From: Rhodospirillales bacterium
GTDB taxonomy: Bacteria; Pseudomonadota; Alphaproteobacteria; Rhodospirillales; Magnetospirillaceae
Reading direction: 5' to 3'
DNA length: 64,000 nt
Assembly (NCBI GenBank): GCA_019455065.1
Contig: JACFNC010000001.1
Span: forward strand, 124,001 to 188,000
Below the pieces are notes generated by a model. The model did no database searches. It was not told the DNA's origin and was given only the letters and a program-made list of their open reading frames with translations. How positions within the stretch are numbered: position 1 is the first letter of the stretch; every line of letters begins with the position of its first letter. The translations under genes and the position numbers were made by a program. Shown one piece after another: positions 31,961 through 42,573 of the stretch.

Positions 31961-31987
31961 CACGCCGGCGGCAACGCCGCCGGCGTG
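31961..31987. other. GC-rich hairpin between tsf and pyrH
   Basis: CACGCCGGCGGC (31961-31972) and GCCGCCGGCGTG (31976-31987) form a perfect 12-bp stem with a 3-base loop. It is followed by AAAAGG, not by T residues, so it is not a standard intrinsic terminator in either direction. It may protect the 3' end of the rpsB-tsf mRNA or act with Rho. The remaining gap to pyrH (31988-32118) shows no gene. Confidence 0.5.
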
Positions 31988-32118
31988 AAAAGGGCGCGAC
32001 ACCACGCCTGAATGGTGTATGATCCCCACGCCCGAGAACCCAGGCTTTGTGGTGGTTTATCGGCAGTGGCGCAGGGCGGTCAGCAAGTTTCGAGTTCCAG
32101 CATTCCCGGGGCGTGCCA

Positions 32119-32859
32119 ATGAACAGCGACGTCAAGTATCGCCGCATACTGCTCAAGATATCCGGCGAAGGGCTGATGGGGTCGCGGGAGTTCGGGCTGG
32201 ACAACGCCACGGTCAGCCGGATCGCCGCCGAGATCAAGGCGGTTCACGAAGCCGGCGTCGAGGTGAGCCTGGTCATCGGCGGCGGCAACATCTTTCGCGG
32301 AATCTCCGGCGCCGCCAACGGCATGGAACGTACCAGCGCCGACTACATGGGCATGCTGGCGACGGTCATCAACGCGCTGGCCGTCCAGAACGCGCTCGAG
32401 CGGATCGGCGTCCAGACGCGGGTGCAGTCGGCCATTCCCATGGCCATGGTGTGCGAGCCCTATATCCGCCGCCGCGCCGTGCGTCACATGGAGAAGGGCC
32501 GGGTCGTCATTTTCGCGGCGGGGACCGGCAATCCGTTTTTCACGACCGACACCGCCGCCGCTCTGCGCGCGGTGGAGATGGGGTGCGACGCGCTGCTCAA
32601 GGCGACCCAGGTCGACGGCGTGTACACCGCCGATCCCAAGAAGGTTGCGGACGCCAAGCGTTACGAATGTCTGACCTACATGCAGGTCCTGGCCAACGAC
32701 CTCCAGGTCATGGATGCGTCGGCGATCTCGCTGTGTCGCGAGAATAAGATACCGATCCTGGTGTTCTCGCTTCACACCGAGGGCGCCTTGGCTGAAGTTG
32801 TGGCCGGCCGCGGCCGGTTCACGGTCATCAAGGAAGGGACGGAAAGTGTCTGCAAGTAA
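32119..32859 (+). CDS. pyrH: UMP kinase
   Basis: This 246-residue hexameric kinase makes UDP from UMP. Conserved segments are [13 protein letters not shown] (residues 9-21), [25 protein letters not shown]-type helix, [17 protein letters not shown] and [10 protein letters not shown]. The ATG at 32119 follows a weak GGGG site; an upstream in-frame GTG-type extension was not used. Its 3' end overlaps frr by 14 bp, the conserved pyrH-frr arrangement. Confidence 0.97.
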   Translation: MNSDVKYRRILLKISGEGLMGSREFGLDNATVSRIAAEIKAVHEAGVEVSLVIGGGNIFRGISGAANGMERTSADYMGMLATVINALAVQNALERIGVQTRVQSAIPMAMVCEPYIRRRAVRHMEKGRVVIFAAGTGNPFFTTDTAAALRAVEMGCDALLKATQVDGVYTADPKKVADAKRYECLTYMQVLANDLQVMDASAISLCRENKIPILVFSLHTEGALAEVVAGRGRFTVIKEGTESVCK

Positions 32860-33415
32860 TTACAACGACTTGAAGAGCGATGTTAAGCGCCGGATGGACG
32901 GGGCCGTCGAGGTCTTGCGCAAGGAATTCGCTGGGCTGCGGACGGGGCGCGCCTCGGCCAGCCTGCTCGAGCCGGTGGTCGTCGATGCCTACGGCAGTTC
33001 GGCGCCAATCACCCAGGTGGGCACCATCGGCGTGCCCGAGCCGCGCATGCTGACGGTCCAGGTCTGGGACAAGTCGCTGGTAAAGGCGGTCGAGAAATCA
33101 ATTCGCGACGCCGGCCTCGGGCTCAATCCACAGGCCGACGGGCAGTTGGTGCGCGTGCCGATTCCGCCGTTGAACGAGGAACGCCGCGGCGAACTGACGA
33201 AAGTGGCGGGGAAATACACCGAGCAGGCGCGCGTGTCCGTACGCAACGTGCGGCGCGACGGCATGGACGGCCTCAAGCGGCTGGAAAAGGACGGCGTTAT
33301 CTCGCAGGATGAACATCGCCATCATTCGACCGAAATTCAGGCGTTGACTGACGAAACCATCCGTCGGATCGACGAGATGCTGCATCACAAAGAAAAAGAG
33401 ATCATGCAGGTGTAG
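32846..33415 (+). CDS. frr: Ribosome recycling factor
   Basis: This 189-residue factor splits post-termination ribosomes together with EF-G. Diagnostic segments are [32 protein letters not shown], and the coiled part [23 protein letters not shown]. The GTG start at 32846 lies inside the end of pyrH and has AGGAAGGG at 32831-32838 with 7-base spacing. An ORF extending further upstream in this frame is out-of-frame pyrH sequence. Confidence 0.97.
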   Translation: MSASNYNDLKSDVKRRMDGAVEVLRKEFAGLRTGRASASLLEPVVVDAYGSSAPITQVGTIGVPEPRMLTVQVWDKSLVKAVEKSIRDAGLGLNPQADGQLVRVPIPPLNEERRGELTKVAGKYTEQARVSVRNVRRDGMDGLKRLEKDGVISQDEHRHHSTEIQALTDETIRRIDEMLHHKEKEIMQV

Positions 33416-33420
33416 CGTAT

Positions 33421-34155
33421 ATGGATGCCGTTCCCTCGCATTCCGACTGTCCGCCGCCCCCAATACATGTCGCGATCATCATGGATGGGAACGGTCGTTG
33501 GGCCGCCGCCCGAGGCTTGCCGCGCGCGGCCGGGCACCGGCGGGGCGTGGAGGCCGTGCGGACGACCGTCGAAACCGCGCTCGATCTCGGTGTTTCCTAT
33601 CTGACCTTGTTCGGCTTCTCCACGGAGAACTGGAGGCGGCCGGCACTCGAGGTCAGCAGCCTGATGGGGCTGTTGCGCCTCTATCTGCGTAGCGAGATCG
33701 CCGATCTGCACCGCAATGGCGTTCGCCTGCGCATCGTCGGCGACCGGTCGAAGCTCAACGAGGACATCGTTGCGCTGATCGAGGAAGGCGAGGCTTTGAC
33801 GGCGTCCAACCGGCGCCTCACCCTGACCATCGCCATCAGCTACGGCGGCCGTCAGGAGATCGCCGACGTCGCGCGGCGGCTGGCCGGAGAGGTGGCGGCC
33901 GGGAAGCTATCGCTTGGCGAGATCGACGAGCGCGCGTTCGCCGACCGGCTGTTCACCGCAGACATTCCGGACCCGGATTTGCTCATCCGGACGAGTGGCG
34001 AGAAGCGATTGAGCAATTTTCTTCTATGGCAGCTCGCCTACTCCGAATTGATCTTCGTCGATACGTTGTGGCCGGATTTCTCCCGCCGCGATCTGGAAGA
34101 GGCAATCCGGGATTTTCAGAGCCGGGAGCGGCGCTACGGCATGGCCGGCGCCTGA
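33421..34155 (+). CDS. uppS: (2Z,6E)-farnesyl-diphosphate-specific undecaprenyl diphosphate synthase
   Basis: This 244-residue cis-prenyltransferase makes the C55 carrier lipid for peptidoglycan and [12 protein letters not shown] (residues 20-28) carries the catalytic Asp. [21 protein letters not shown] and [22 protein letters not shown] are further signatures. It starts 5 bases after frr. Its stop at 34153-34155 is in the same frame as cdsA, separated from the cdsA GTG by only two codons. Confidence 0.97.
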   Translation: MDAVPSHSDCPPPPIHVAIIMDGNGRWAAARGLPRAAGHRRGVEAVRTTVETALDLGVSYLTLFGFSTENWRRPALEVSSLMGLLRLYLRSEIADLHRNGVRLRIVGDRSKLNEDIVALIEEGEALTASNRRLTLTIAISYGGRQEIADVARRLAGEVAAGKLSLGEIDERAFADRLFTADIPDPDLLIRTSGEKRLSNFLLWQLAYSELIFVDTLWPDFSRRDLEEAIRDFQSRERRYGMAGA

Positions 34156-34161
34156 AATGGC

Positions 34162-34941
34162 GTGCTAGCGACCCGCGTTCTTTCCGCCTTGGTTCTGGCA
34201 CCGCCGACCCTGCTGGCAATCTACCTCGGATCACCGTATTTCCCGCTGCTTCTAGCCCTCGCCGCGGCGCTGATGGCCTGGGAATGGGAGCGGCTGTGCG
34301 GCGGGCGCTTTTCCCCCGTGGGCGGGGTGATCGCGGCCAGCGGCGTCGCCGTCGCGGCGTTGGGCGGCCTGGCGCCGGCGTGGGGGGGCGCCGCGATCGC
34401 CGTGTGCGTGGGTCTCGTCGGACTGCTGACGCGGGGGGCGAAGTCGCCCGGCGCCCTTTGGATGGTTGCCGGGGTGCCCTATATTGCGGTGCCTGTGCTT
34501 GCGCTCGCGTGGTTGCGTGCGGATGCGGGGTACGTGCCGGTGTTCTGGCTGATGGCGGTCGTATGGGGGACCGACATCGGAGCCTATGCGGCCGGGAGGA
34601 GCATCGGGGGCCCGCTGTTGGCGCCGAGGGTAAGCCCCAAGAAAACATGGTCGGGATTGGGAGGCGGAGTGGTGGCGGCTTTCGCGGTAGGTGCTGCGAC
34701 GGGTATGGCGTTGGGTACGGCGTGGGCGCCGCTGGCGTTGGTCAGCGCCTGCCTGGCGGTGGTCGCCCAGGCCGGGGACCTTGCCGAGTCCGCGGTGAAG
34801 CGCCATTTCGGGGTGAAGGACGCCAGTTCGCTCATCCCCGGCCATGGCGGTCTCCTCGACCGGGTGGACGGCATCATGACGGTGGCTCCGGCGGTTGTGT
34901 TGCTTCATCTGGTCGCTGGCGGGCTGTTTCCATGGCGGTGA
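34162..34941 (+). CDS. cdsA: Phosphatidate cytidylyltransferase
   Basis: This 259-residue membrane enzyme makes CDP-diacylglycerol, the branch point for phospholipids. It has about seven hydrophobic helices. The family signature is near residues 210-235: [20 protein letters not shown] followed by GLLDRVDG. The start is GTG at 34162, with no strong ribosome site. A 3-codon mini-ORF (ATG GCG TGC TAG) begins at 34157 and overlaps this start, so translation probably depends on termination and re-initiation from uppS. The 3' end overlaps dxr by 10 bp. Confidence 0.94.
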   Translation: MLATRVLSALVLAPPTLLAIYLGSPYFPLLLALAAALMAWEWERLCGGRFSPVGGVIAASGVAVAALGGLAPAWGGAAIAVCVGLVGLLTRGAKSPGALWMVAGVPYIAVPVLALAWLRADAGYVPVFWLMAVVWGTDIGAYAAGRSIGGPLLAPRVSPKKTWSGLGGGVVAAFAVGAATGMALGTAWAPLALVSACLAVVAQAGDLAESAVKRHFGVKDASSLIPGHGGLLDRVDGIMTVAPAVVLLHLVAGGLFPWR

Positions 34942-36149
34942 CATCGGTTGTGCCCCAGGCCGCCGTGATCGAATGCGCGGCGCACCGGACGATCACCATC
35001 CTCGGCTCGACGGGGTCGATCGGCAGTAACACGGTCGACCTGGTATTGCGCAATCCGGGTGCCTTCGAGGTCGAGGCGCTGACCGCACACAGCAACGCGG
35101 CCAAGCTGGCCCGGCAGGCACGTGAGCTTAGGCCGAAACTGGCCGTCGTGGCGGATCCGGGGGCCTATGCGGAACTGAAGGAGGCGTTGTCCGGCACCGA
35201 TGTCGAGGCGGCTGCCGGCCCGGACGCGGTGGTCGCGGCGGCCGCGCGGCCTGCGGAATGGGTGATGGCGGCCATCGTCGGGGCAGCCGGGTTGCAGCCC
35301 ACCCTGGCCGCGGCGCGGCGGGGCGCGGTGGTTGCACTTGCCAACAAGGAGTGCCTGGTCTGCGCCGGCGAGCTGATGATGGGCGAGGTGCGGCGCCACG
35401 GCGCGACACTGCTGCCCGTCGATTCCGAACATAGCGCCATTTTTCAGGTGTTCGACTTCGAACAGCCGGAGAAGGTCGAGCGAATCATCCTAACCGCGTC
35501 GGGGGGGCCGTTCCGCACCTTCGACTATGCCGCCATGGCGGACGTCACGCCGTCGCAGGCGGTGGCCCATCCGAACTGGGACATGGGCGCCAAGATCTCG
35601 GTGGATTCGGCGACGATGATGAACAAGGGGCTGGAACTCATCGAGGCCCATCACCTCTTCGGTCTGCCCGAGGAACGCATCGAAATCCTGGTTCATCCCC
35701 AGTCGGTGATCCACAGCCTGGTCGCCTATGTGGACGGCTCGGTGCTGGCGCAGTTGGGAACGCCGGACATGCGCACGCCGATCGCCTACGCGCTGGGATG
35801 GCCCAGACGCATGGATGCGCCGGCGGCACGGCTCGACCTCGCCGCTCTCGGCAGCCTTACGTTCGAAGCGCCAGACCTGAAGCGGTTTCCGGCATTGCGG
35901 CTGGCCCGGCAGGCGTTGCGGAGCGGCGGCGGCGCGCCGACCGTGTTCAACGCCGCCAACGAGGTTGCGGTCCAGGCATTCCTGGCGGGGCGCATCGGAT
36001 TCCTCGATATAGCGGCGGTCGTCGAGGACACCATGGATCGCATGGGCGAGAGCGTCGTCACGTCCCTGGACGACGTCATCGAAATTGATTGCTCCGCTCG
36101 CGAGGCGGCGGGCGAAAGGGCGCGAATGCCCGTTGGTGGGATTTCATGA
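34932..36149 (+). CDS. dxr: 1-deoxy-D-xylulose-5-phosphate reductoisomerase
   Basis: This 405-residue NADPH enzyme makes 2-C-methyl-D-erythritol 4-phosphate, the committed step of the MEP isoprenoid pathway that supplies uppS. The NADPH loop GSTGSIG is at residues 25-31. [47 protein letters not shown] and HPQSVIHS give the metal and substrate sites. The ATG overlaps the end of cdsA, and the stop overlaps rseP (ATGA). Confidence 0.97.
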   Translation: MAVTSVVPQAAVIECAAHRTITILGSTGSIGSNTVDLVLRNPGAFEVEALTAHSNAAKLARQARELRPKLAVVADPGAYAELKEALSGTDVEAAAGPDAVVAAAARPAEWVMAAIVGAAGLQPTLAAARRGAVVALANKECLVCAGELMMGEVRRHGATLLPVDSEHSAIFQVFDFEQPEKVERIILTASGGPFRTFDYAAMADVTPSQAVAHPNWDMGAKISVDSATMMNKGLELIEAHHLFGLPEERIEILVHPQSVIHSLVAYVDGSVLAQLGTPDMRTPIAYALGWPRRMDAPAARLDLAALGSLTFEAPDLKRFPALRLARQALRSGGGAPTVFNAANEVAVQAFLAGRIGFLDIAAVVEDTMDRMGESVVTSLDDVIEIDCSAREAAGERARMPVGGIS

Positions 36150-37300
36150 TCGAGCACGGCTTCGGCCTTCTGGCCGGGTTCTGGAACTACGTCATCGTCT
36201 TCCTGGTCATCCTCACGGTCGTCGTATTCGTCCACGAGATGGGCCATTTCCTGGTGGCGCGCTGGAACGGCGTCAGGGTCGAGGTGTTCTCGGTCGGCTT
36301 CGGGCGAGAACTGTTCGGCTACACGTCGCGCGCGGGCACACGTTGGCGCGTCAGTCTGCTGCCGCTCGGCGGCTATGTGAAGATGTTCGGCGAAGGCGAC
36401 GCGATCCAATCGGACGACGGGACGGAACGGCCGTTAACGCCCCAGGAGAGGGCGGTGTCGTTCAGGCACAAGCGGGTCGGACAGCGGGCCGCCATCGTCG
36501 CGGCGGGACCGGTGGCGAATTTCCTGTTCGGAATTGCCGTGCTGGCCGCCATGTTCATGGCGGTCGGCCAGCCGATGATCCCGCCCGTGGTCGGGTTGGT
36601 CCAGCCGGGATCGGCCGCGGCCGAGGCTGGTTTGCGGGAAGGCGATCGCATCCTCAGTATCAACGGCATCGAAGTCGAGCGCTTTCAGGACATCCAGCAC
36701 GTCGTTCGCCTGCGCATCGGCGAGCCGCTGGTGATGGAGGTGGCGCGCGGGGGCGAGGCGCGCGAACTGAAGGCGGTGCCGCGCATCACCGAACTCGAGG
36801 ACGCTTTCGGCAACGTGCAGCGGCTGCCCGTGCTGGGCATCGGTGCCGATGTGGAAAACACCGAGATCGTGCGCCACGGCCCGGTAACGGCAACGTGGAA
36901 TGCGGTGAAGGAAACCGGAGTCATCGTGTCATCGACCTTCACCGCCCTCGGCCAGATGGTGTCCGGGGTGCGCGACGCCGAGGAGATAGGAGGGCCGCTA
37001 CGCATCGCCAAGGGGGCCGGTCAGGCGGCCCAGATGGGACTCATCAGCGTGGTCGTGTACACGGTGTTGTTGTCGATCAATCTTGGCTTGATCAATCTAT
37101 TCCCGATCCCGTTACTCGACGGCGGGCATCTAGCATTTTACGCGGTGGAGGCCGTAAGGGGACGGCCCCTTGGGGAACGCGCGCAAGAATATGGTTTTCG
37201 AATCGGGCTGTTTCTGGTATTCGCGTTGATGATTTTCGCCACCAGAAATGACCTTATCGACTTGAAGGTCTGGGACCTTTTCAAAGGGTTATTTTCCTAG
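36146..37300 (+). CDS. rseP: Site-2 protease RseP/MmpA family
   Basis: This 384-residue inner-membrane zinc protease cleaves transmembrane segments, for example of anti-sigma factors and signal-peptide remnants. HEMGH, the zinc motif, is at residues 30-34 in the first helix. The second zinc motif, [13 protein letters not shown], is near 325-337. A single PDZ domain lies between ([18 protein letters not shown]), fitting the alphaproteobacterial form, where E. coli has two. The ATG overlaps the dxr stop, and bamA follows. Confidence 0.95.
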   Translation: MIEHGFGLLAGFWNYVIVFLVILTVVVFVHEMGHFLVARWNGVRVEVFSVGFGRELFGYTSRAGTRWRVSLLPLGGYVKMFGEGDAIQSDDGTERPLTPQERAVSFRHKRVGQRAAIVAAGPVANFLFGIAVLAAMFMAVGQPMIPPVVGLVQPGSAAAEAGLREGDRILSINGIEVERFQDIQHVVRLRIGEPLVMEVARGGEARELKAVPRITELEDAFGNVQRLPVLGIGADVENTEIVRHGPVTATWNAVKETGVIVSSTFTALGQMVSGVRDAEEIGGPLRIAKGAGQAAQMGLISVVVYTVLLSINLGLINLFPIPLLDGGHLAFYAVEAVRGRPLGERAQEYGFRIGLFLVFALMIFATRNDLIDLKVWDLFKGLFS

Positions 37301-37329
37301 ACTGATCGTCAATTTCTTTGGGGGGGACC

Positions 37330-39612
37330 TTGAAACGGCTGCTTCGCTCCACCGCGTTGTCAATTGTCATTGCGGGGACCTTCTGGGGGACTTCGACATT
37401 TGCGCAACAGTCCGGCGAAGTGGTTCGTCAGATCGTCGTGCAGGGAACTCAGCGCATCGAACCGGAGACGGTTCGCTCGTACATGGTGATCGCCGAGGGT
37501 GACGCCTTCGACGCCCAGCGCATCGACCAGTCGCTCAAAAGCCTTTTCGCCACCGGGCTCTTCGCCGACGTGGCGTTGCGCCGCGAGGGTGACCGCCTGG
37601 TCGTCAGCGTCGTCGAAAACCCGATCATCAATCGCATCGCCTTCGAGGGCAACCGGCGCATGAAGGACGACACCCTGCAGACCGAGGTCCAGTTGCGGCC
37701 CAGGGTGGTGTATACGCGCACCAAGGTGCAGAACGACGTAAAACGCATCCTCGATCTCTATCGCCGAAGCGGTCGCTTCGCCGCCACCGTCGAGCCGAAA
37801 GTCATCCAGCTGCCGCAGAACCGCGTCGACCTCGTCTTCGAGATCAACGAGGGGCCGGCCACTTACGTCAGCGGCATCAACTTCGTCGGCAACCGGGCCT
37901 ATAGCGACGGAAAGCTGCGCGACGTGATACGGACGAAGGAGGCCCGTTGGTACCGCTTCCTAAGTCAGGACGACACCTACGATCCCGACCGCCTCACCTT
38001 CGACCGCGAACTGCTTCGGCGCTTCTATCTGAGCAACGGATATGCCGACTTCAGGGTCAACTCGGCGGTGGCCGAACTGACCACGGACCGAGCCAACTTC
38101 GTCATCACGTTCACCGTCGAAGAGGGTGACCGCTACAAGGTGGGTACGACCGAGGTCAACACGACGCTCCGCGACCTCGATGTCGAGTCGCTGCGGGCGC
38201 TCGTTGCGACCGATGCCGGTGACTGGTACAGCGCCGAGGACGTGGAAGAGACCATCCAGAAGCTTACCGATGCCGTCGGCAACAAGGGCTATGCGTTCGT
38301 CGATGTGCGCCCCCGGCTCGATCGCGACCGTGAGAACCGCGTCGTCAACATCGCGTACGACATTCAGGAGGGGCCGCGGGTCTTCGTCGAGCGAATCGAC
38401 ATCTCCGGCAACGTGCGAACCCTGGACAGGGTGATCAGGCGGGAGTTTCGACTGGTCGAGGGGGACGCCTTCAATGTCGCCAAGTTGCGCCGCTCGCGCC
38501 AACGCATCCGCGACCTGAACTTTTTCGAGAACGTGGAGGTCGAGAACGTTCCGTCCGAGGTGGCGCCGGACCGTACGGTGATCAAGGTGGACGTCCAGGA
38601 GAAGTCGACCGGCGAACTGTCGTTCGGGGTGGGCTGGTCGACCTCGAACGGGGCCTTGTTCGATGTGTCGACGCGGGAGCGGAACCTGCTGGGCAAGGGG
38701 CAGGACCTGCGGCTCGGCGCCATGCTGGCGCAGCGGCAGACACAGGTCGACTTCAGTTTCACCGAACCCTATTTCATGGGTCGGAACGTGGTCGCCGGCG
38801 TCGACATCTTCGCTCTGAACACCGAGTTGCAGGAAGAAAGTTCGTACGATTCGAGTTCGGTCGGTGGCGCGCTGCGCACCGGCTACCAGATCAGCGAGGC
38901 GTTGCGGCAGGACGTCAAGTACACCCTTCGGCGCGACAAGGTCGAGAATGTGGCCGATTTAGCGTCTCGCTACATCCGCGAGCAGGAAGGCACCGCCACG
39001 GTCTCGTCGCTTGCCCAATTCCTCACCTATGACAAGCGCGACAGCAGAATTGAGCCGACGGAGGGATATTTCCTGCGGCTCGGTACCGAGTTCGCGGGCC
39101 TTGGCGGGACGGAGCGCTTCGTTCGCGTGACGGGCGGGGGAGGTTACTACTATCCGCTGGGCGACCAGTTTGTCCTGGGGACCACGTTGTCGGGCGGGTA
39201 CATCCTGGGTCTGGGCGAAGACATTCGCATCAACAACCGTTTCTATCTAGGCGGCGACAGCCTCCGCGGCTTCCGGACCGCGGGCGTCAGCCCGCGCGAC
39301 AAGGCCACCGGCGACGCCCTGGGCGGCCTATGGATGTACAACGGCACCCTACAACTCAATGCGCCCTTGGGGCTGCCCCAGGAACTCGGGCTGACCGGCA
39401 AGATCTTCACGGACTTCGGCGGCATCGGCGAGACGGACAGCGCGGTTTCGGCCGACGTCAACCAATCCTCGATGATCCGGGTTTCCGTCGGTTTCGGGGT
39501 TACGTGGCGTTCGCCGCTCGGACCGATTAACCTTGATATCGGCTTCCCGGTCGTTCAGGAATCCTTCGACGAAACGGAAAACCTGCGGTTCAACTTCGGT
39601 ACGAGGTTCTGA
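37330..39612 (+). CDS. bamA: Outer membrane protein assembly factor BamA
   Basis: This 760-residue protein inserts beta-barrel proteins into the outer membrane. It has an N-terminal signal peptide (LLRSTALSIVIAGTFWG, cut after FAQ near residue 26), five POTRA domains (about 29-420) and a C-terminal 16-strand barrel ending in Phe (NFGTRF). VRGF-type motif of barrel loop 6 appears as LRGFRTAGV. I chose the TTG at 37330 because GGGGGGA lies directly upstream and it gives a normal signal peptide; the TTG at 37318 adds four residues. It starts 29 bases after rseP. Confidence 0.96.
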   Translation: MKRLLRSTALSIVIAGTFWGTSTFAQQSGEVVRQIVVQGTQRIEPETVRSYMVIAEGDAFDAQRIDQSLKSLFATGLFADVALRREGDRLVVSVVENPIINRIAFEGNRRMKDDTLQTEVQLRPRVVYTRTKVQNDVKRILDLYRRSGRFAATVEPKVIQLPQNRVDLVFEINEGPATYVSGINFVGNRAYSDGKLRDVIRTKEARWYRFLSQDDTYDPDRLTFDRELLRRFYLSNGYADFRVNSAVAELTTDRANFVITFTVEEGDRYKVGTTEVNTTLRDLDVESLRALVATDAGDWYSAEDVEETIQKLTDAVGNKGYAFVDVRPRLDRDRENRVVNIAYDIQEGPRVFVERIDISGNVRTLDRVIRREFRLVEGDAFNVAKLRRSRQRIRDLNFFENVEVENVPSEVAPDRTVIKVDVQEKSTGELSFGVGWSTSNGALFDVSTRERNLLGKGQDLRLGAMLAQRQTQVDFSFTEPYFMGRNVVAGVDIFALNTELQEESSYDSSSVGGALRTGYQISEALRQDVKYTLRRDKVENVADLASRYIREQEGTATVSSLAQFLTYDKRDSRIEPTEGYFLRLGTEFAGLGGTERFVRVTGGGGYYYPLGDQFVLGTTLSGGYILGLGEDIRINNRFYLGGDSLRGFRTAGVSPRDKATGDALGGLWMYNGTLQLNAPLGLPQELGLTGKIFTDFGGIGETDSAVSADVNQSSMIRVSVGFGVTWRSPLGPINLDIGFPVVQESFDETENLRFNFGTRF

Positions 39613-39614
39613 CG

Positions 39615-40268
39615 ATGTTTTCGAAGCTGGGTTGCCGGCTGCCCATGGTCGGGGGCCTGCTGCTTGCCGCCCTGTTGCTGGCCCCCGGTCCGGCGTCGGC
39701 CCAGGAAAAGCAGAAGACGACCCCGGCCCCCATCCCCAGCGCCGTCATCGCGGTCATCGACGTGCAGGGCATCCTGCGCGACGCCAGCGCCGCCAAGGAC
39801 ATCCGCGTGCAGCGCGACAAATACGCCCAGACCTACCAGGCCGAGGTATCGAAGGAAGAGAACGCTCTGCGCGAGGCCGACCAGGAATTGGCGCGCCAGC
39901 GCGCCTTGCTGTCGCCGGAGGCCTTCGTCGAAAAGCGCCGCGCACTCGAACAGCGGCTGGCTGACTTTCAGCGCACCGTGCAGGCCAAACGGCGTGCCCT
40001 GGACGAAGCCTATGGCGCGGCGATGGACGTGCTCTATCGCGAGCTGATTTCGATTTCCACCGAGGTCGCCCAACAAAGGGGTGCCAATCTGGTGATCGCG
40101 AAGTCTCAGATTTTCCTGCACGATCCGGCCATGGAAGTGACGGCGGCCGCGATCGAGCGGTTGAACCGCAAGCTGCCCAAGGTCAAGTTTCCCGAACCGA
40201 AAGTGACGCCGCTGGCTTCGGGCGGCTCGTCCGACGCGTCGGCCGCACCGACGTCGAAGAAGAACTGA
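39615..40268 (+). CDS. skp: Periplasmic chaperone Skp (OmpH family)
   Basis: This 217-residue periplasmic chaperone delivers unfolded outer-membrane proteins to BamA. The signal peptide covers residues 1 to about 30 (LLLAALLLAPGPASAQ). The body starts with AVIAVIDVQGILRDASAAKDI and is a long charged coiled coil (about 70-160), typical of the jellyfish-like trimer. The C-terminus is Ser/Ala-rich and disordered. It follows bamA with a 2-base gap. bamA-skp-lpxD is a widespread order. Confidence 0.92.
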   Translation: MFSKLGCRLPMVGGLLLAALLLAPGPASAQEKQKTTPAPIPSAVIAVIDVQGILRDASAAKDIRVQRDKYAQTYQAEVSKEENALREADQELARQRALLSPEAFVEKRRALEQRLADFQRTVQAKRRALDEAYGAAMDVLYRELISISTEVAQQRGANLVIAKSQIFLHDPAMEVTAAAIERLNRKLPKVKFPEPKVTPLASGGSSDASAAPTSKKN

Positions 40269-40274
40269 GAACGA

Positions 40275-41300
40275 ATGGCGGATCCCCGCTTCTTCGCGGT
40301 AGCCGGACCCTTCACCCTGGCCCGCCTCGCCGAGATCGCCGGCGCCGAGATCGGCGAGGGCGCCGACGGCGAGGCGCTTTTCGACGACGTGGCGTCTTTG
40401 GATGCGGCCGGTCCAGGGCAGGTGAGCTTCCTCGACAACAAGCGTTACGTCGAAGCCTTCGCGGCGAGTCGGGCGGGGGCGTGCATCGTGGCGCCGGCGC
40501 TGGCGGCCCGGGCCCCGGCGGGAATGGCGCTGCTCTTGAGCGACGAGCCATACCGGGCGTACGCGGCCGTGGCCCAGGCGTTCCATCCGGTACCCGCGCC
40601 GGTGGCCGGCGTCGCTGCATCGGCCCTGGTCGACGCAACCGCGACAATCGGCGAGGGGACGCGGATCGAGCCCGGCGCCGTGATCGGTGCGTGGGTTGAA
40701 CTCGGGCGCCGTTGCCTGATCGGCCCCAATGCCGTGATCGGCGCCGGCTGCGTGCTCGGCGACGACTGCGTCGTGGGCGCAAACACCACAATCACCCATA
40801 GCCTGATCGGGGCGCGGGTGACCATCTATGCTGGAGTGCGGATCGGGCAGGACGGGTTTGGTTTTGCCATGGGCCCCAAGGGACACCTGAAGGTTCCGCA
40901 ACTCGGCCGCGTCGTCATTCACGACGACGTCGAGATCGGGGCCAACACCACCATCGACCGCGGTGCCGGTCCCGACACGGTCATCGGCGCCGGTTGCAAG
41001 ATCGACAACCTCGTGCAGATTGGCCATAACGTGCAGTTGGGCAAGGGCTGCGTCATCGTGGCCCAGGTGGGCATCGCCGGCAGCACGCATCTGGGCGACT
41101 TCGTGGTCGCCGCCGGCCAGGCCGGAATCGCCGGCCACCTTCGCATCGGCTCGGGTGCCCGCATCGCCGCGCAAAGCGGGATCATGAGGGACGTGCCGGC
41201 GGGCGCGACGGTGGGAGGAACGCCGGCCTATCCGATCACCGAGCATTGGCGCCAGGTGGCGGCGCTGGAAAGGCTGACCAAGCGAAAGGGCGGGGCGTAG
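40275..41300 (+). CDS. lpxD: UDP-3-O-(3-hydroxymyristoyl)glucosamine N-acyltransferase
   Basis: This 341-residue trimeric left-handed beta-helix enzyme adds the second acyl chain in lipid A synthesis. The N-terminal uridine-binding domain spans about 1-100 ([18 protein letters not shown]). Hexapeptide repeats follow (about 115-300), including [20 protein letters not shown] with the catalytic His, and [12 protein letters not shown]. The C-terminus has a short helical tail. It is 6 bases after skp. Confidence 0.96.
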   Translation: MADPRFFAVAGPFTLARLAEIAGAEIGEGADGEALFDDVASLDAAGPGQVSFLDNKRYVEAFAASRAGACIVAPALAARAPAGMALLLSDEPYRAYAAVAQAFHPVPAPVAGVAASALVDATATIGEGTRIEPGAVIGAWVELGRRCLIGPNAVIGAGCVLGDDCVVGANTTITHSLIGARVTIYAGVRIGQDGFGFAMGPKGHLKVPQLGRVVIHDDVEIGANTTIDRGAGPDTVIGAGCKIDNLVQIGHNVQLGKGCVIVAQVGIAGSTHLGDFVVAAGQAGIAGHLRIGSGARIAAQSGIMRDVPAGATVGGTPAYPITEHWRQVAALERLTKRKGGA

Positions 41301-41311
41301 AGGGCAAGGGG

Positions 41312-41770
41312 ATGGAGACGATTTCAAGAGGTTCCGTGATCGACATCAACCGGGTCATCCGCATGATCCCGCATCGCTATCCGTTCCTGATGGTCGACCG
41401 CGTCATCGATGTGGTGCCGGACGTCAGCGCGGTCGGCATCAAGAACGTCACCATCAACGAGCCGTTTTTCCAGGGGCACTTCCCCTCGCGGCCGGTCATG
41501 CCGGGCGTGCTGATCATCGAATCGATGGCTCAGACCGCGGCGGTGCTGGTGGTCGAGACGCTGGGCGGCCAGGCCGAGGGGAAGCTGGTCTACTTCATGA
41601 CCGTGGACAATGCCCGGTTCCGCAAGCCCGTGGTACCCGGCGACCAGATGTTCATCCACGTCCACAAGGAGCGCAGCCGCGGCAACGTGTGGAAGTTCCG
41701 CGGCGAAGCCAAGGTGGAAGGCCGGCTCATGGCCGAAGCCACCTACGCGGCCATGATCATGGACGAGTGA
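41312..41770 (+). CDS. fabZ: (3R)-hydroxyacyl-ACP dehydratase FabZ
   Basis: This 152-residue hot-dog-fold enzyme dehydrates 3-hydroxyacyl-ACP in fatty-acid synthesis, and the same substrate pool feeds LpxA and Lpx[14 protein letters not shown] is at residues 19-31. Catalytic His56 in [10 protein letters not shown] and Glu70 in MPGVLIIE are present. The ATG at 41312 has AGGG-type ribosome sequence just upstream. Its stop overlaps the lpxA ATG by one base. Confidence 0.97.
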   Translation: METISRGSVIDINRVIRMIPHRYPFLMVDRVIDVVPDVSAVGIKNVTINEPFFQGHFPSRPVMPGVLIIESMAQTAAVLVVETLGGQAEGKLVYFMTVDNARFRKPVVPGDQMFIHVHKERSRGNVWKFRGEAKVEGRLMAEATYAAMIMDE

Positions 41771-42573
41771 TGCCGAATATCCATCCCACCGCGATCGTCG
41801 ATCCCGCCGCGCGTCTCGCCGACGACGTAAGCATCGGGCCGTTCTGTTGCGTCGGTCCCGAAGTCGAACTCGGGCCCCAAGTGACCCTGGTCTCCCATGC
41901 GGTGGTGACCGGCCGGACGGTGGTGGGCGAGGGAACACGGATATTTCCGTTCGCTTCCATCGGCCATGCGCCCCAGGACCTGAAATACCGGGGCGAGCCA
42001 TCCCGCCTCGTCATCGGGCGCAACAACACCATTCGCGAACACGTGACGATGAACCCCGGCACCGAGGGGGGAGGCATGGTCACGGAGATCGGCGACAATT
42101 CGCTGTTCATGGTGGGCGCCCACGTGGCTCACGACTGCAAGCTCGGCAACAACGTGATCCTCGCCAACAGCGCGACCCTGGCCGGTCATGTCGAGGTCGG
42201 CGATCACGCCATTCTGGGCGGCGTTTGCGCCGTCCACCAATTCGTGAGGATCGGCGCCCACGCCATGGTCGGTGGAATGTCGGGCGTCGAGAGCGACATC
42301 ATCCCCTTCGGGTCGGTGACCGGGAATCGCGCCCATCTGTCGGGCCTCAACATCGTCGGGATGAAGCGCAGGGGGTTCTCGCGCGAAGAAATCCACGCCG
42401 TCCGGAACGCCTACCGCATGTTGTTCGAGGAACGGGTGGGAACCCTTGCGGAGCGGCTCGAACAGGTGGCCGAGCAGTTCAGGGCGAGCCCGGCGGTCAT
42501 GGCGGTGGTTGCCTTCATCCGCGCCGATTCCTCGCGCGCCCTCTGCCAGCCCAAGCCGGAGAATGGCGCCTAA
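41770..42573 (+). CDS. lpxA: UDP-N-acetylglucosamine acyltransferase
   Basis: This 267-residue trimeric beta-helix enzyme performs the first step of lipid A synthesis. Hexapeptide repeats start with IHPTAIVDPAARLADDVSIG. The catalytic His lies in AHVAHDCKLGNN, and GGVCAVHQFVRIGAHAMVGG follows. The C-terminal helical domain has RRGFSREEIHAVRNAYRMLF. It overlaps fabZ by one base and lpxI by 11. Confidence 0.97.
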   Translation: MPNIHPTAIVDPAARLADDVSIGPFCCVGPEVELGPQVTLVSHAVVTGRTVVGEGTRIFPFASIGHAPQDLKYRGEPSRLVIGRNNTIREHVTMNPGTEGGGMVTEIGDNSLFMVGAHVAHDCKLGNNVILANSATLAGHVEVGDHAILGGVCAVHQFVRIGAHAMVGGMSGVESDIIPFGSVTGNRAHLSGLNIVGMKRRGFSREEIHAVRNAYRMLFEERVGTLAERLEQVAEQFRASPAVMAVVAFIRADSSRALCQPKPENGA

